Source: Anastrepha obliqua (taxonomy: Eukaryota > Arthropoda > Insecta > Diptera > Tephritidae). Taken from it: DNA of 64,000 nt. The first letter of the stretch is position 1. Each line of letters begins with the position of its first letter. The stretch is from NCBI RefSeq assembly GCF_027943255.1, contig NC_072892.1:117011792-117075791 (forward strand), given 5' to 3'. This document shows, one piece after another, positions 34,123 to 45,042 of the stretch. A model generated the notes under the pieces. That model was not told the origin of the DNA, did not search any database, and worked only from the letters and a program-made list of their open reading frames with translations. The position numbers and the translations under genes are program-made.

Positions 34123-35314
34123 GGGGGGAAACTGATTTAGGAGGCCAAAATTTTGGTGTTTTTCGAGAACTTTTTGAACAGAGAAGGAATAATCAGAAAT
34201 TGTTTAAGTTTAGATACAATTTTAAATATATATTTAGATACAATTTTAAATTTTTTTGAAGCTATTTTCGCGGGAGATAGTGGCGTTAGAGCGTGTTGTC
34301 CATGGACGATCGCCATCCGAGTGTCTTGCTGGTGGGAATTCCTGAAGTTGCAATTTTTCTCTGAAATCAACAGCAATTTATTTTTATTAACAACATATTT
34401 CCTAAGAATACGAACCTAATTGTGGTAAAAAAATATTGAAAATTGCATGCTTTTGAGGAGCTTGAACACAAAGTACTTTTTTATACCATATTTTTTCATC
34501 TATTTTGCTTAAAAATCCATATTTTAAATAATAATATAGTTCCAGAATTAGGTTCATATAGATTAGGATTGAATAAAAAAAATTCCGAAAAATTTTAGAA
34601 CGATTGGTCGGTAACTTTTTAAGCTAGAATTCCCACCAGTTGAAAAAAGTAGTTTCGAGAAAAACGTCATTCTAACTAACGCGCGAGTTACGTACCATCA
34701 CTCCACCACCCTATCTATTTATTTCTCTTTTTTGAGTTGTGACAGTATTGTCTGGCATTTAATGAAATTGGAATCATACACCAAACTATTTAAATGCCAA
34801 GATACTAAGATTTCACAAATAAAGGTTCCCACCAAAATATTTGCTTAGCATGCAATATTACACCGACACGTTTTTCGCTCAATGCAGTTATGCTCTCAAT
34901 AAGCATAAGGTACTGCATAAAGTGAGCGCAAAACAGGTGTCATTAGAATTAAGGAAATTGTAAAAAGTTAGTCTGTAGATTCACAGCAACCAAGAAGGTT
35001 GAATTTGTTTAAAGAATAAAACCGTGAAAAATAAAAATTAAATTTAGTGTTTCAATTTAAGTCCAAAGACTTAAAATACATTAGAAAATAAAAATTAAAT
35101 TTAGTGTTTCAATTTAAGTCCAAAGACTTAAAATACTTTAGTCGCGCTAAGGTGCGGAACCGATGGGCAGTCACTTAAGTGCTCATAGAATCGGGAATAA
35201 TGCGAATTTCGCTTTAACATTTTTACCACATATTCTTGAGTAGTTACCATATACTAACGATTTATGCAATAAAAAGGAATCGATTTTTTGATCGATCTAA
35301 ACCGGTTTCCGCCC
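34123..35314 (+). mobile_element. TTAA-flanked MITE-like element A with internal tandem repeat
   Basis: TTAA is at 34119-34122 and 35315-35318. The ends GGGGGGAAACTGATTTAG and the reverse complement of the right side GGGCGGAAACCGGTTTAG are imperfect TIRs. It shares its sequence with 40464-41200 (opposite orientation), including the blocks TCGCGGGAGATAGTGGCG and AAGTGCTCATAGAATCGGGA. An extra segment at about 34720-35140 holds a 57-bp tandem repeat. No transposase is encoded. Confidence 0.8.
35027..35140 (+). repeat. 57-bp direct tandem duplication
   Basis: A 57-bp unit (AAAATAAAAATTAAATTTAG, then TGTTTCAATTTAAGTCCAAA and GACTTAAAATAC) occurs twice, at 35027-35083 and 35084-35140, with almost no differences. 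The unit itself contains AAGTC..GACTT. It looks like a recent duplication. Confidence 0.9.
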
Positions 35315-35318
35315 TTAA

Positions 35319-35580
35319 TAAATTTTCTCCCTAAGAACTCGACAGTAATATTTTCTTGGATCAGTTAACTTTCTAACATAAAAAAAACACCTGCCATTCT
35401 ACCTATCAACAGTTGTTCGACCGACTAGGCGGCTGATATTTTTTATATACCAAAGTAGTAGTATCGAAGTAAGCTGAAGAATTTGCATTTTCAGTAAACG
35501 ATGGCTATAGTACAACTATTTCTCACGGACTACTTTCTCGCTCATCATTACTGACAATTACAGTACGGGGTGCGCCAGAG
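35319..35580. other. Unassigned intronic sequence
   Basis: Short stretch with no recognised motif. Confidence 0.4.
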
Positions 35581-36130
35581 CTTTCTTCACCATCGCGCTC
35601 AGTACGACTCGGTTCATTGCGTCGCTTCTCCTAGCATTTATAAGGCGTAAATCTGCATCTACATCGACTGCCCATCTTTTTGGCGGTCTTTTAAGTATTT
35701 TACTGCTGTCGTCCACTCTGAGTAGTTGCCCATCGCAGCCGCTGAGCTTTTACTGGATTTTGTAAGATTAATTAGTTTCCCTTACTGGTACTACTTTCTT
35801 ACTACGCAAACATATTTAACCCCGAACTACATGGTTTGATTTCTGCACTAACAATTGCTAAAGAGTCTAGCAAAAATACGCCATCTGCACTGACAGCCAC
35901 GCGGTTTCCCGGCTGCAGACGAAAAGTTTCATATAAACGATGATTTACTATGTCATATCCAAAATAAAAGAAAAAATAAAACTAAGGTTGACTTCAGCAC
36001 ATTCTGCTATCCTAGGCAATGAAAGTGCCGATGATGCTGCAAAGCCTCAATTCATGCCTTCACTTCCATATGCATTTTTGCTTAAATCTTTGTCCCATCC
36101 ACTCTTTGTGCAACTCTATTAAATTATGAA
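35581..36130 (+). pseudogene. Non-LTR retrotransposon fragments
   Basis: Near 35590-35760 the minus strand shows LINE-like text (AMGNYSEWTTAVKYLKDRQK). Near 35880-36050 the + strand resembles an RNase H C-terminal part (ICTDSHAVSRLQ, then LTSAHSAILGNESADDAAK, where the NESADDAA acid is expected). Family assignment is weak. Confidence 0.45.
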
Positions 36131-36224
36131 TAGTGATTAAATGCTTTTATTTATTATATGGACTATTTTTTAGTTTTTTTAAGATACAAGGACTAGATCG
36201 ATTCTAATTAAAAATGATAGAAAA

Positions 36225-36405
36225 TAATCAAAGGAAGGCCTTCTCTGTGTTGGAAAGATCGGAAGAAGGATTTGGCTGAAGTTGATGTGTCCAACTGGCG
36301 GCGGTTAGCACGAGAAAGAAACGACTTGAGCGCTTTTTTATTTTTAAACTCGGCCAAAATCGCTTAAGCCGCTATCGCGCCAATTGAAAAGAAAAAGAAG
36401 AAGAA
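36225..36405 (+). mobile_element. LINE 3'-end fragment of the GCGCCAATT family
   Basis: Starts near GGAAGGCCTTCTCTGTGTTG and encodes LCWKDRKKDLAEVDVSNWRR, then LARERN. The 3' UTR is the cleanest copy of the shared module: CTCGGCCAAA at 36349-36358, 17 nt at 36359-36375, CGCGCCAATT at 36376-36385, then an A/G-rich GAAAAGAAAAAGAAGAAG tail. Severe 5' truncation. Confidence 0.85.
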
Positions 36406-36599
36406 TCTTGTTTAGATTAAATTAAGAAAAATAATTAGTAATAAATAAATTTTCCGTAATAAATTGAATCCACCGCCATTTAGCTCGTACCATTTTGCAA
36501 AAGTAATTTTGAAATATTATGAGAATCTCACTATTTATGAGACAAATAGGAATACCATTTGAGAGAATAGGTTTTCCAAAATTAATTTTTTTACTCAAA

Positions 36600-38330
36600 A
36601 TTTGTAACAAAAAAATATAGTATATTCCAAAAAATGTATGAAAATCGAAGATTCTTCAATTTAAAAAATTCTGTATTTTCAACAATTATTCAACTCTTTC
36701 AAAAATAAAATTATTTACCGACATTTTTAAGTTTTTTCAAATAAAATGTTTTTTTAACTGCATATTATTCTTAGAAAAATGTAAGAAACAACCGAAGATA
36801 TATGTATAAGGAAGCCTTCATATCAAAATTTTCAATAGCTATTAAATATTTCAAAAACTAAAATTTTTCCTGAGAATTTTTACCAAAAAAATTAACTTTT
36901 TGTTTAGATAAATTTTTTTAATAGTATATTTTACTCTAAAAAATTTATGAAAACGTTAGAAACAACCTTTAACAACCGTTTTCAATAACTATAAAAGTTT
37001 TTAAGAAAACAAAATTTTTGCTAAGAGCTTTCAACAAACCAAAAAGTTTACGAATATTTTATTTTAAAAAATTAAATTAAAATTAGTTCAGAAAATAAAA
37101 TTTCTCCTGAAAATTTTCCGCAAAAAAATGAACATTTTTTTTTTCTGTATAAACATTTTCTACAATTATTAAATTTTTTCCGCAAATTTTTCAATACAAT
37201 TTTTTTAAGTATATTTTAGTAAAAACAATGTATGAAAATCTTAGAAAAACCCACTTTAAAAAGTGCTATATCAAAATTTTTAACAATTGTTAAATTTTTT
37301 CAGAAAATAAAATCTTTCTCGAGAATTTTCAACAAAAAAAATAAATTTTTTTTTTCATATAAAATATCATTTTTAATACGCAAAACTGCGAAGATGTTTC
37401 ACAGTAAAAAGTTCTACATCAAAATTTTTAACAATTTTTTGAGAAAATAAAATTTTTCCCGAAAACTTTCAACAAAAAAAAAAAAAATAATTAAAAAAAA
37501 AAACCGAGGATTTTTCACTTTAAAAAGTGCTTTACCAAAATTTTTAACAATTGTTACATTTTTTCAGAAAATAAAATCTTTCTCGAAAATTTTCAACAAA
37601 AAAAACTAATTTCCTTTTTCATATGAAATATCTTTTTTAATACGCAAAACTGCGAAAATTTTAGAAACAACCGAAGATTTTTCACAATAAAAAGTTCTAC
37701 ATCAAAATTTTTAACAATTTTTTGAGAAAATAAAATTTTTACCGAAAACTTTGACAAAAAAAAATAATTTTTTTTTCAGATAATGTATTCTAAAAGTTGT
37801 GTTTATTCTAAAAAATTTGTGAAAATATCATATTGATATTAAACATATCACTTTGAAAGTGCTCTATATCAATTAAAAAAAAAAATTCCCGAAAATAAAA
37901 AAAATTGGTTATTCTAAGAAATACAACTTTTTTGAAAGTATGTGTATGTTTGAGTATGTTTCATTCTAATATTTTATTCAAAAAATAAAAATTATTCCCG
38001 AAAATTTAAGACAAAAATGTATTTAAATAATTAAAAATAATTTGTTTGAAAGTATATTTTACTCTAAAAAATGTATGAAAAATCCAGAAACCACCGAAGT
38101 TTTTTCATTTCAAAAAGTTGTATAAAAAATTTTTTAAAATTATTGAATTTTTAAAAATATTAAATTTCTTTCCCAACAAACATTTTAAACATTTCGATTC
38201 TTTTCAGGTAAAATTTTTTTATATATTATATATTAGTATTTTTTTTCTAAAAAAATTTGTTAGGGGCAAGCGAACATATATAAAATAAAGGCTCCTTATC
38301 CAAAATTTTTTCAATTATAATATTAAATTT
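36600..38330. repeat. AT-rich satellite-like array with 264-bp higher-order period
   Basis: Blocks of the form AGAAAATAAAATTTTTCCCG, then AAAATTTTCAACAAAAAA recur about every 110-160 bp (near 36850, 37005, 37092, 37302, 37443, 37566, 37724, 37980). TACGCAAAACTGCGAA recurs at 37377 and 37641, exactly 264 bp apart, with matching flanks such as TCAAAATTTTTAACAATTGT at about 37271 and 37535. The outer parts are more diverged than the centre. No coding potential. Confidence 0.75.
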
Positions 38331-39420
38331 AAATGAAAAGTATTTCAATTTACCTCTAATTTGCAGAAAAATTTGCGACAATGTCCAAAATACTCGTACT
38401 TGGCCCACCTGACATGGAATCATTCTGAAAAGATATGACCTTCTCTTTGGTAGCAAAAAGCATCAAAACAGAATAAAATAACAATCTTGCTTTCGATTTG
38501 AAAACGACTTCTGTTATGGCATATCTTGATGTGAGAGGAGCCTTCGCATGCGAACTGAGAATTTCCTGGTTGGCCGAGCATTTCTCTTTTTTACGTATGA
38601 AATTCATCGTATAATTTTTTATTAAACAAAATTCCCTACAAATCACTCCTCGCATTTGCGAGCAAAATAAATAAGTTTAGTCAAATTAATTAAAATAAAG
38701 AAATGTCGGTAAATCTGTCTATTCGCTGCCTTTATGCGCTAAACATGTCAAATGGGCTAATGGAATTGGAAGAAGCGCCTTCTTTTTTAAATTTCTCTTC
38801 TGCTTTTATAATGTTGCACTGCACGGATTTCATAGGCATAAGCAAAAATGTTGCTGTCAAACAACCAAAGTGACAGCTCATTACATGCGATAAACTTTCA
38901 TGCCATGAGCTCTGCGATATACTTCAAGAAGTCGACGGTGAGCGGTCTCCATTTGCGTTATATCGTATGAGATGATTATCATGCGATCAGTGTGCGCATA
39001 TCGAAACAGGGGGCTATACCACTTTTATCATCTTCATTCTGGCTGCTTACTTCTATCCTGATGGTGGCCAATGATAACATCGGATTGCTGAATGTACCTG
39101 CATTTACAGTTATTATTATTATCTACATCATCCTGCGTCTCACTTGCACTTATCTGCATTTATTTGTCAGACACCAAATGGTATACTTTAAAATATATTA
39201 ACATTTGCATGCATACATTTGCATGAATCCCGTATATGTATTTGTGCATATGAGAACGAGCAGAGAACAAGTGTTTACAACGGTAATAAGAACATTTCCT
39301 GGCGCTTGCTTTTGTCACTTTTATGCGAATTTCCGCATATACTTCATTATACTAACACACAAAAAACTATATCTTGCTACATTTTAAATTTGATTTACCT
39401 TTGTTGTTGTTATCTTACAG
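38331..39420. other. Intronic sequence preceding the Ig1 second-half exon
   Basis: A 99-codon minus-strand frame at 38356-38655 was not recognised. The end of the region (TTGTTGTTGTTATCTTACAG) is the splice acceptor for 39421. Confidence 0.45.
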
Positions 39421-39563
39421 GAAAATTACTGGCAACGGCACATTGTATTTCCCACCGTTTTTGGCGCAATACTATCGCACAGATGTGCACGAGGCAACGT
39501 ATCGCTGTCGAGCGGCCAACGAAGCTGGCACTGTGCTGAGCCGGAATGTACAGGTGCAAGCTG
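39421..39563 (+). CDS. Dscam-family receptor exon: second half of Ig1
   Basis: A 143-bp exon whose first base completes the split arginine codon of the 6535-6784 exon (AG+G). It continues with KITGNGTLYFPPF and YRTDVHEATYRCRAANEAG. The YRC cysteine is the second Ig1 cysteine, and the D..Y.C pattern is the classical Ig F strand. The acceptor is TATCTTACAG at 39411-39420 and the donor is G|GTGAGT at 39563/39564. The exon ends with one base of a valine codon (VQA then V). The NGTLYFPPF motif closely matches the equivalent Dscam Ig1 exon in flies. Reading frame, splice phase and domain order agree with the flanking exons. No tandem extra copy of this exon was seen, so there is no sign here of a Dscam1-style alternative exon cluster. 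Confidence 0.92.
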
Positions 39564-40459
39564 GTGAGTGCAAGCACATTCAATTTCACACATACATGCA
39601 CATATATAATATATACATAAATATAAATACACTTATAAGTGCATACAGCAACACTCACATAGATATACTATATGTAGAAAAAAAGGAAATATCCTGATTA
39701 TACTTAAATAGGTTTTTGAGTTTGTAATAAAATTGTGGAAAGTGCAATGCCAGACACAGACAGAATTTGTTGACGGCAAAGTTCAACTTGCACAACGCTA
39801 CAGCTAAATAAGAAAAGAACAAAATAACTATATTAGATTGTGCCCACATGAGCATATGTGCTTACGTTCTTATGTGCATTTCTATTTAAGGATATGGGAA
39901 ACGAGCTCATGCAACCACAGACAGTTAGACTGAATTACGAATACGCCAAAAACCATGTATACATAAAACCGCATATTGATGGGTGCCTTGGCGATATAGT
40001 AACACATACATACCTATCTACGTATACATGTTAGAGGGAGTATATAACTTAAAGAGGTATGCTTTGTGCATGTTTGAAGTAAAATGTAAATTTTCGCTTT
40101 TTAAATAAATTTTTTTACTATGAAAATAAGGGCACTCCCAGGATTTTGCCCTTGTCAAATATTAATTTTATGCAGAAAATAAAGCAGCAGCCCTTCTGAG
40201 TGGACGCTCGACCCTATTATTTAGTTTTTAGAAAAATTATTTTCGGTGCAGACCATTGGAGCATTTGAATCAAAGTCTCTTTGTATTCCCGGAAGAGTTC
40301 TTCAAATTTCTGAGTGCTCCAATCTGAAATATTTTCATAAGAAGCATGCATTAAGTCTGATTTCGTTGAATTAGCTCGGAAGTAGTCCCTGGAAATATGC
40401 AATCAGCCTGCAAAAGCTTTCAGAAAAATCAACATCTCGATACTTAAAAATAGAGGTGT
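39564..40459. other. Intronic sequence without recognised elements
   Basis: CATACA/TATA-rich tracts near 39590-39670 and no coding motif. Confidence 0.5.
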
Positions 40460-40463
40460 TTAA

Positions 40464-41200
40464 GGGGGGAAACCAGTTTAGATCGATCAAAATCTCTATT
40501 TTTTTTAATGCATAAATCGTTAGTATAACAACTCAAGAATATGTGGTAAAAATGTTAAAGCGAAATTCGCATTATTCCCGATTCCATGAGCACTTAAGTG
40601 ACTGCCCGTCAGTTCCGCACCGTAGCGCGCGTTAGTTAGAACCACGTTTTTCGCGAAACTACTTTTTTTCAACTGGTAGGAAAAGTTACCGACCAATCGT
40701 TCTAAAATTTTTGAGAATTTGTTTTTTATTCAATTCTATTCTATATGAACCTAATTCTGGGATTATATTATTATTTAAAATATGGGTGTTTAAGCAAAAT
40801 AGATGAAAAAATATGGTATAAAAAACTACTTTGTGTTCAAGCGCCTCAAAAGCATGCAATTTTTAATATTTTTTTACCACATTTAGGTTCATATTCTTAG
40901 GAAATATTATATGTTGTTAATAAACAAAAAAATTGCTGTTGATTTCAGAGAAAAATTGCAACTTCAGGAATTCCCACCAGCAATTCCCCACCAGCAAGAC
41001 ACTCGGATGGCGATCGTCCATTGACAACACGCTCTAACGCCACTATCTCCCGCGAAAATAGCTTCAAAAAAATTTAAAAGTGTACCAAAAAATATAAATA
41101 AAACATCCTCTAAACTTAAACAATTTCTGATTAAACCTTCTTTGTTCAAAAAATTCTCGAAAAACACCAAAATTTTGGTCTCCTAAGCCCGTTTTCCCCC
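40464..41200 (-). mobile_element. TTAA-flanked MITE-like element B
   Basis: TTAA is at 40460-40463 and 41201-41204. The ends GGGGGGAAACCAGTTTAG and the reverse complement GGGGGAAAACGGGCTTAG are TIRs. It is a 737-bp inverted homologue of element A at 34123-35314, with the same interior blocks but without the 34720-35140 extra segment. It encodes no protein. Confidence 0.85.
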
Positions 41201-41204
41201 TTAA

Positions 41205-42030
41205 AAGAAATCAATTATCTTATTTTTTTATTTTGCACAAATGGTTTAAAGTTGTTTTATAGTCGATCTTCAGCTCCTTTGCCATGCTACGACTACTTCG
41301 ATTATTTCTATGATATTATCGAAATTTGTTTAACATAAAAAAAGCCTGAACGGAATAGACGAAACCAAAATTGCACGCAATTAGCGGGTAGCATAAAAAC
41401 CAATCACAATTTCAACGGCCTGGCTTGCATTTTCGGCTTTATCGAAGAAAAATTGTACTGAATTTTATCTTTGTTGACCTCCATTGTTAAAACCCATCAT
41501 AACTGAATGGAACAAACAAAAAACAGAAAAAGGATTCTTTTAGTGTGAGATGTCACCTTGTTTGTTAATGCTCGTTGTCAAGGTGAGGCAAAACCTCGGA
41601 AAGTATCGATCACTACAGCCACCTAACGAGGAAATATTGGATTTCTTCGAACTAAAATTTGGTGGGATGGTTGGAATAGAAAGTGGAAAACTTAAGCTCT
41701 TCGGTAAATTCCACTTTAAATCGCATTACAAGAGAACAATTTTGTAAAGATTTTTTTTTTGATAATTTTCAATGAAACTCTATATAACACGTAAGACTTT
41801 TTAAAAATATTGAAGAGCTTATTAGCTGATCTACTGTTGTGGGTTGTGCCATAACTGTTCATTGTTTCTCTTAAAGTATATTTTCGATCGTGTATTTCCG
41901 ATAAAGAATCTCTCAATTTTTTTTAAATTCAGGACTGTTGGTTGGTGAATACATTGAAATTGAAATAATATTTATAGAGACTCGCCACCTGCTGTCAAAA
42001 ACATGGAGGCGCTCATCCCGAGCATAAGTG
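41205..42030. other. Unassigned intronic sequence
   Basis: No motif was recognised with confidence. Confidence 0.4.
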
Positions 42031-42031
42031 C

Positions 42032-42078
42032 ATGAAAAGGGAGCTCTGTTAAACACCCAACAAAAGGTGTAAACGCTA
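42032..42078 (+). mobile_element. Degraded SINE tail
   Basis: GGGAGCTCTGTTAAACACCC, then AACAAAAGGTGTAAACGCT corresponds to the SINE module GGAGCTCGGCCAAACACCC...GGGTGTACGCG. The rest of the element is not clear. Confidence 0.5.
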
Positions 42079-42164
42079 AAGGTGTAACTTATAAACAATT
42101 TAGTGAATTTCTTAATTCCATATTTTCGTTTTCACAGCAATGAGTAGCTCGTTTGAATAATTTT

Positions 42165-42335
42165 GCATGTTTAATTGATTTTGCGCCTTGGGACTTTTAC
42201 ATTTTTAGAAAAATAAAATACTTTGCCAGACGAATTTTTGACTAACCTCAACATTTTCAAAGAACCACGTTCAATTTGCCCAACGCTAGACGAATTAAGA
42301 CCACGGAATTTATTGAAACTGTCAAACTTGACAAT
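42165..42335 (+). pseudogene. Possible mariner C-terminal scrap
   Basis: One frame reads DFAPWDFYIFRKIKYFARRIFD, resembling the LAPCDFFLFPKLK block that holds the third catalytic aspartate in mariners. Nothing else of the element is recognisable. Confidence 0.35.
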
Positions 42336-42511
42336 TAGTTATATGGCCACGCATTTTGAATCGGTATAAGGTGAGAAGAGATAGATACAGTACACACTCA
42401 ATCCATTCACAGCTTATACCTACATAGTCTCGCTAAGAAGTCTGGTTACATTTGCCAAAAGATCGGGATTGTGTAAGGAAATACTTATTTGTATCGTAAA
42501 TACAATTGGCT

Positions 42512-42650
42512 AATTGGCGCTTATACCTCTTATTTTTGAGTATTTGAACGAGCTTCTGGAGGGACTTACAATTTTATGCTGTCTCCGAACGCAAATTGTT
42601 TTTTAGGAGAAGCTTTTTTATGTCAGAAATACACTGGGAGGTTTGCCGTT
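42512..42650 (-). mobile_element. SINE fragment, tail and part of body
   Basis: Minus strand: GGCAAACCTCCCAGTGTATT near 42650, AAGCTTCTCCTAAAAAAC, GCGTTCGGAGACAGCATAAA, GTCCCTCCAGAAGCTCGTTC, AAATACTC and the terminal AAGCGCCAATTAGCC at about 42512-42525. It lacks the tRNA-like head. Confidence 0.75.
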
Positions 42651-42890
42651 TAAATGTAAGAAGCATGAAATTCAAGGGAATAATAATTCAAAATATTTCT
42701 AAACTTGCATTTTCACAGTTTTCATTACTGCAATGTAAGTTTGGAACGAATTTTACCCACATAGAATTTGACGAAAACTAAGGTTAGCCACAAAATATAT
42801 GAAAGTGCATTCTTATTGCTGTAAATAATCTTGTATAACTAAAAATATGTTTTCAAAACTCAATAATTCGATTTAGGACTCTGAAGCAAG

Positions 42891-43204
42891 TTGACTAGAA
42901 GTCCAAGTCAAGAAGAAAATCGACGAACTTTCAACGCAAACCGAAGAACAGAACCCGAATGTGCCATTGACGAGCTAGTAGCCATTAAGCGAACGCAGTA
43001 TGGAGTGGGACTAAAGTTAAAGCCGAAATATCTGGGTCCATATAAAATCGTGAAGAAGATGAGACGTGGGCGATACACTGTGGAAAAGATTGGCGATCAC
43101 GAAGGTCCAGGTCGAACTACGGCAGTGGCTGAGTTCATGAAAAGATGGGATCCCTCATTCGGGCCGAATGTAGGAAATGACGGACACGATGAACAGACAT
43201 AATA
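42891..43204 (+). pseudogene. LTR-retrotransposon integrase C-terminal fragment
   Basis: An open stretch of about 103 codons with ELVAIKRTQYGVGLKLKPKY, then LGPYKIVKKMRRGRYTVEKI and TTAVAEFMKRWDP. The KP(K/R)(Y/F)LGPY block is the GPY/F-type module at the end of Ty3/Gypsy-related integrases. The catalytic integrase core, RT and protease are not in the window, so this is a truncated remnant. Sequence to about 43384 may be element 3' flank. Confidence 0.75.
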
Positions 43205-43384
43205 GGAGACAGAGCGCACAGTGTATGACCGGACTAATACGGACAACAATGTAATGCAACAAAAAGACCGAAATTACCATACCGCGAACATACCCATCGA
43301 AGACGTTGACGATACGAACGACAGGATAGATAGAACATAGTGGCTTGATGAAATTTAAGTAGAAATGAATGATCAAAAAGTGCC

Positions 43385-43825
43385 GCCAAGGCGCAGTGCA
43401 CCATGAATGAGTACCTTCCATCGGGCCAGACAGTGAATAAAGAATATTATTTATCCGTTTTGAAGCATTTGAGAGATGCTGTACATATCAAACGGTCAGA
43501 AATGTGGGCAAACACCAAGTAAATACGATCTTGCAAGCACCATATTCATCTGATATGGCCCCGTGCGACCTCTTTTTGCTTCCCAAGTTGAAGTTACTAC
43601 TTCGTGGAAGAAAATTTCAGTCGATAGTGGAGATCAAAGAGAATGCGACGAAGGAGCTGAAGGCCAGCCCGTCGTCGGCCTACCAGGGGTGTATGGAGGA
43701 CTGAGTTGAACATTGGCACATGTGTGTTGCTTTAGACGGGTCATATTTTGAAGGTGATAAAATAAATCTGCCTAAAATTTAACTCTGTTTTGTTTTATTT
43801 GAACATTCCCAGTACTTTCTGATCA
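43385..43825 (+). pseudogene. Mariner transposase C-terminal remnant
   Basis: Frames read EYLPSGQTVNKEYYLSVLKH, LRDAVHIKRSEMW, then AN and, in the next frame, NTILQAPYSSDMAPCDLFLL, PKLKLLLRGRKFQSIVEIKE and ELKASPSSAYQGCMED. A stop precedes VEHWHMCVALDGSYFEGDKI. MAPCD holds the third catalytic aspartate. The segment that should hold the second (HHDNAP...) is missing. The right end is near GAACATTCCCAGTACTTTC at 43801-43819. Confidence 0.8.
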
Positions 43826-45042
43826 TAGGGTAGTTCAAACTGCTCATCGCTCTTTTTAGAACGATAGGAAGAACTGGAAAGTGCCTACCTATTGTAATTA
43901 TTTATTTAATAGTAAACAAATTTAGTACTAAGTACCATCAAAAGCATTTGCGTCTCAGTTTTGTTGAATTTTTCTTCTGTGATGGAACTCAAACGTAATA
44001 GGGTGATTGCGTTATATTTGGCTGGGAAATCCCAACCAGCCATTATTCGTGAGCTCAGCTACCTCAAAGTGAATAAAATGTTTCTGCATCGCACTATAAA
44101 ACGTTACAATGATACTGGTAGCATTGCAAAACGCTATGAAGGTGTACCAAAAAACCCCAACAACGCCAGAAATGGTTCGGAAAGTGAAGGCTCGACTTGA
44201 ACGAAATCCACGTCGAAGTGGAAGAAAAATGGCCAAAGAACTGAAAATATCGCAAGACAGCATTCGACGCATATTGAAAAATGAGCTCAAGGACAAGGCT
44301 TACAAGTTCCAAAAAGCACACGATCTTTCACCCCAGCAAACAAAAGTTCGGTGCGACAGAGTAAAGGAGTTGTTACGCTTGCACGAACGTGGCGAATTTC
44401 CTAACATTGTGTTTTCTGTTGAAAACTTTTCTGTTGAAAGCAATTTCCCAATTGAGAGGTTCATAAACACTCAAAACTATCGTGTTTACTTGACCGAACG
44501 CTCATACGAGAATTTGAGCCTACGTATGGTCACTCGAAGCAATTTTCCATCGCAAGTAACGGTTTGGGCCGCAATGACCGCTGATGGACGCTCTCCAATC
44601 GTTTTTAACGAGCCTGGTGTCAAAGGACTTTCCAACAGGACCAAAGCTCGTGTGAACCAAGAATGGTTAAAAAATCATTTTCCATATTTCATTTCGTCCA
44701 CACAATGGCTTTCGAATTCGCCAGACGCAAATCCGATGGACTATTCCATCTGGTCCATTTTGGAGAGCAAGATGAGGACTAAAAAATATGCCAGTAATCG
44801 CTGAAAAAAGCGATTATACGAGAATAGGCCAAAATACCTCAAGATCACATTCGTGCAGCATGCAACGCATATTTTGACCGTTTGAAGGCTATAGTCAAGG
44901 CAAAAGGTGGTCATATCGAGCTAAAGTGAATATACATATGTTAAAATTGTAATCATTTTTGAAGAATTTTGTCTTTGAAATCAATAAAAACTAATTTCAC
45001 AAGTGTTTTGAATAGGTAACACTTCTTATCGTTCACCCTGTA
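43826..45042 (+). mobile_element. Rosa-like Tc1 transposon, inactive
   Basis: The left end TAGGGTAGTTCAAACTGC and the reverse complement of the right end TACAGGGTGAACGATAAG are related TIRs, with TA at both outer ends. Between them lies one broken transposase (43982-44929). It abuts the mariner remnant on its left. The family name is by motif resemblance to the rosa (DD41D-type) group first described in Ceratitis. Confidence 0.75.
43982..44929 (+). pseudogene. Tc1/rosa-like transposase pseudogene
   Basis: The N-terminal frame from ATG 43982 reads MELKRNRVIALYLAGKSQPA and SIAKRYEG, a helix-turn-helix. After a frameshift near 44150 it continues KTPTTPEMVRKVKARLERNP, SGRKMAKELKISQDSIRRIL and KEKAHDLSP-like text. 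The block NIVFSVENFSVESN (about 44400-44440) should carry the first catalytic aspartate, but a valine stands there (codon 44418). VYLTERSYENLSLRMVTRS and QVTVWAAMTADGRSPIVFNE are well preserved. The stretch with the second aspartate is deleted between GVKGLSN and KARVNQEWLKNHFP. SPDANPMDYSIWSILESKM has the third. A frameshift near 44800 precedes RLKAIVKAKGGHIELK and the stop. Catalytically dead. Confidence 0.85.

Larger units (their letters stand above)
6785..39420 (+). other. Large intron of the Dscam-family gene (32.6 kb)
   Basis: Bounded by GTAAGT at 6785 and CTTACAG at 39414-39420, between two phase-compatible coding exons. It is filled with unrelated transposable elements in both orientations, listed separately. 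No additional Ig-coding exon was recognised within it. Confidence 0.85.

Noticed and set aside
36600..38330. CRISPR-like array
   Set aside because: Units are degenerate, AT-rich and contiguous without unique spacers; eukaryotic context.
38356..38655. A 99-codon minus-strand frame (and a broken + frame starting MSKILVLGPPDM)
   Set aside because: No motif recognised, the + frame has stops, and it borders an AT-rich array.
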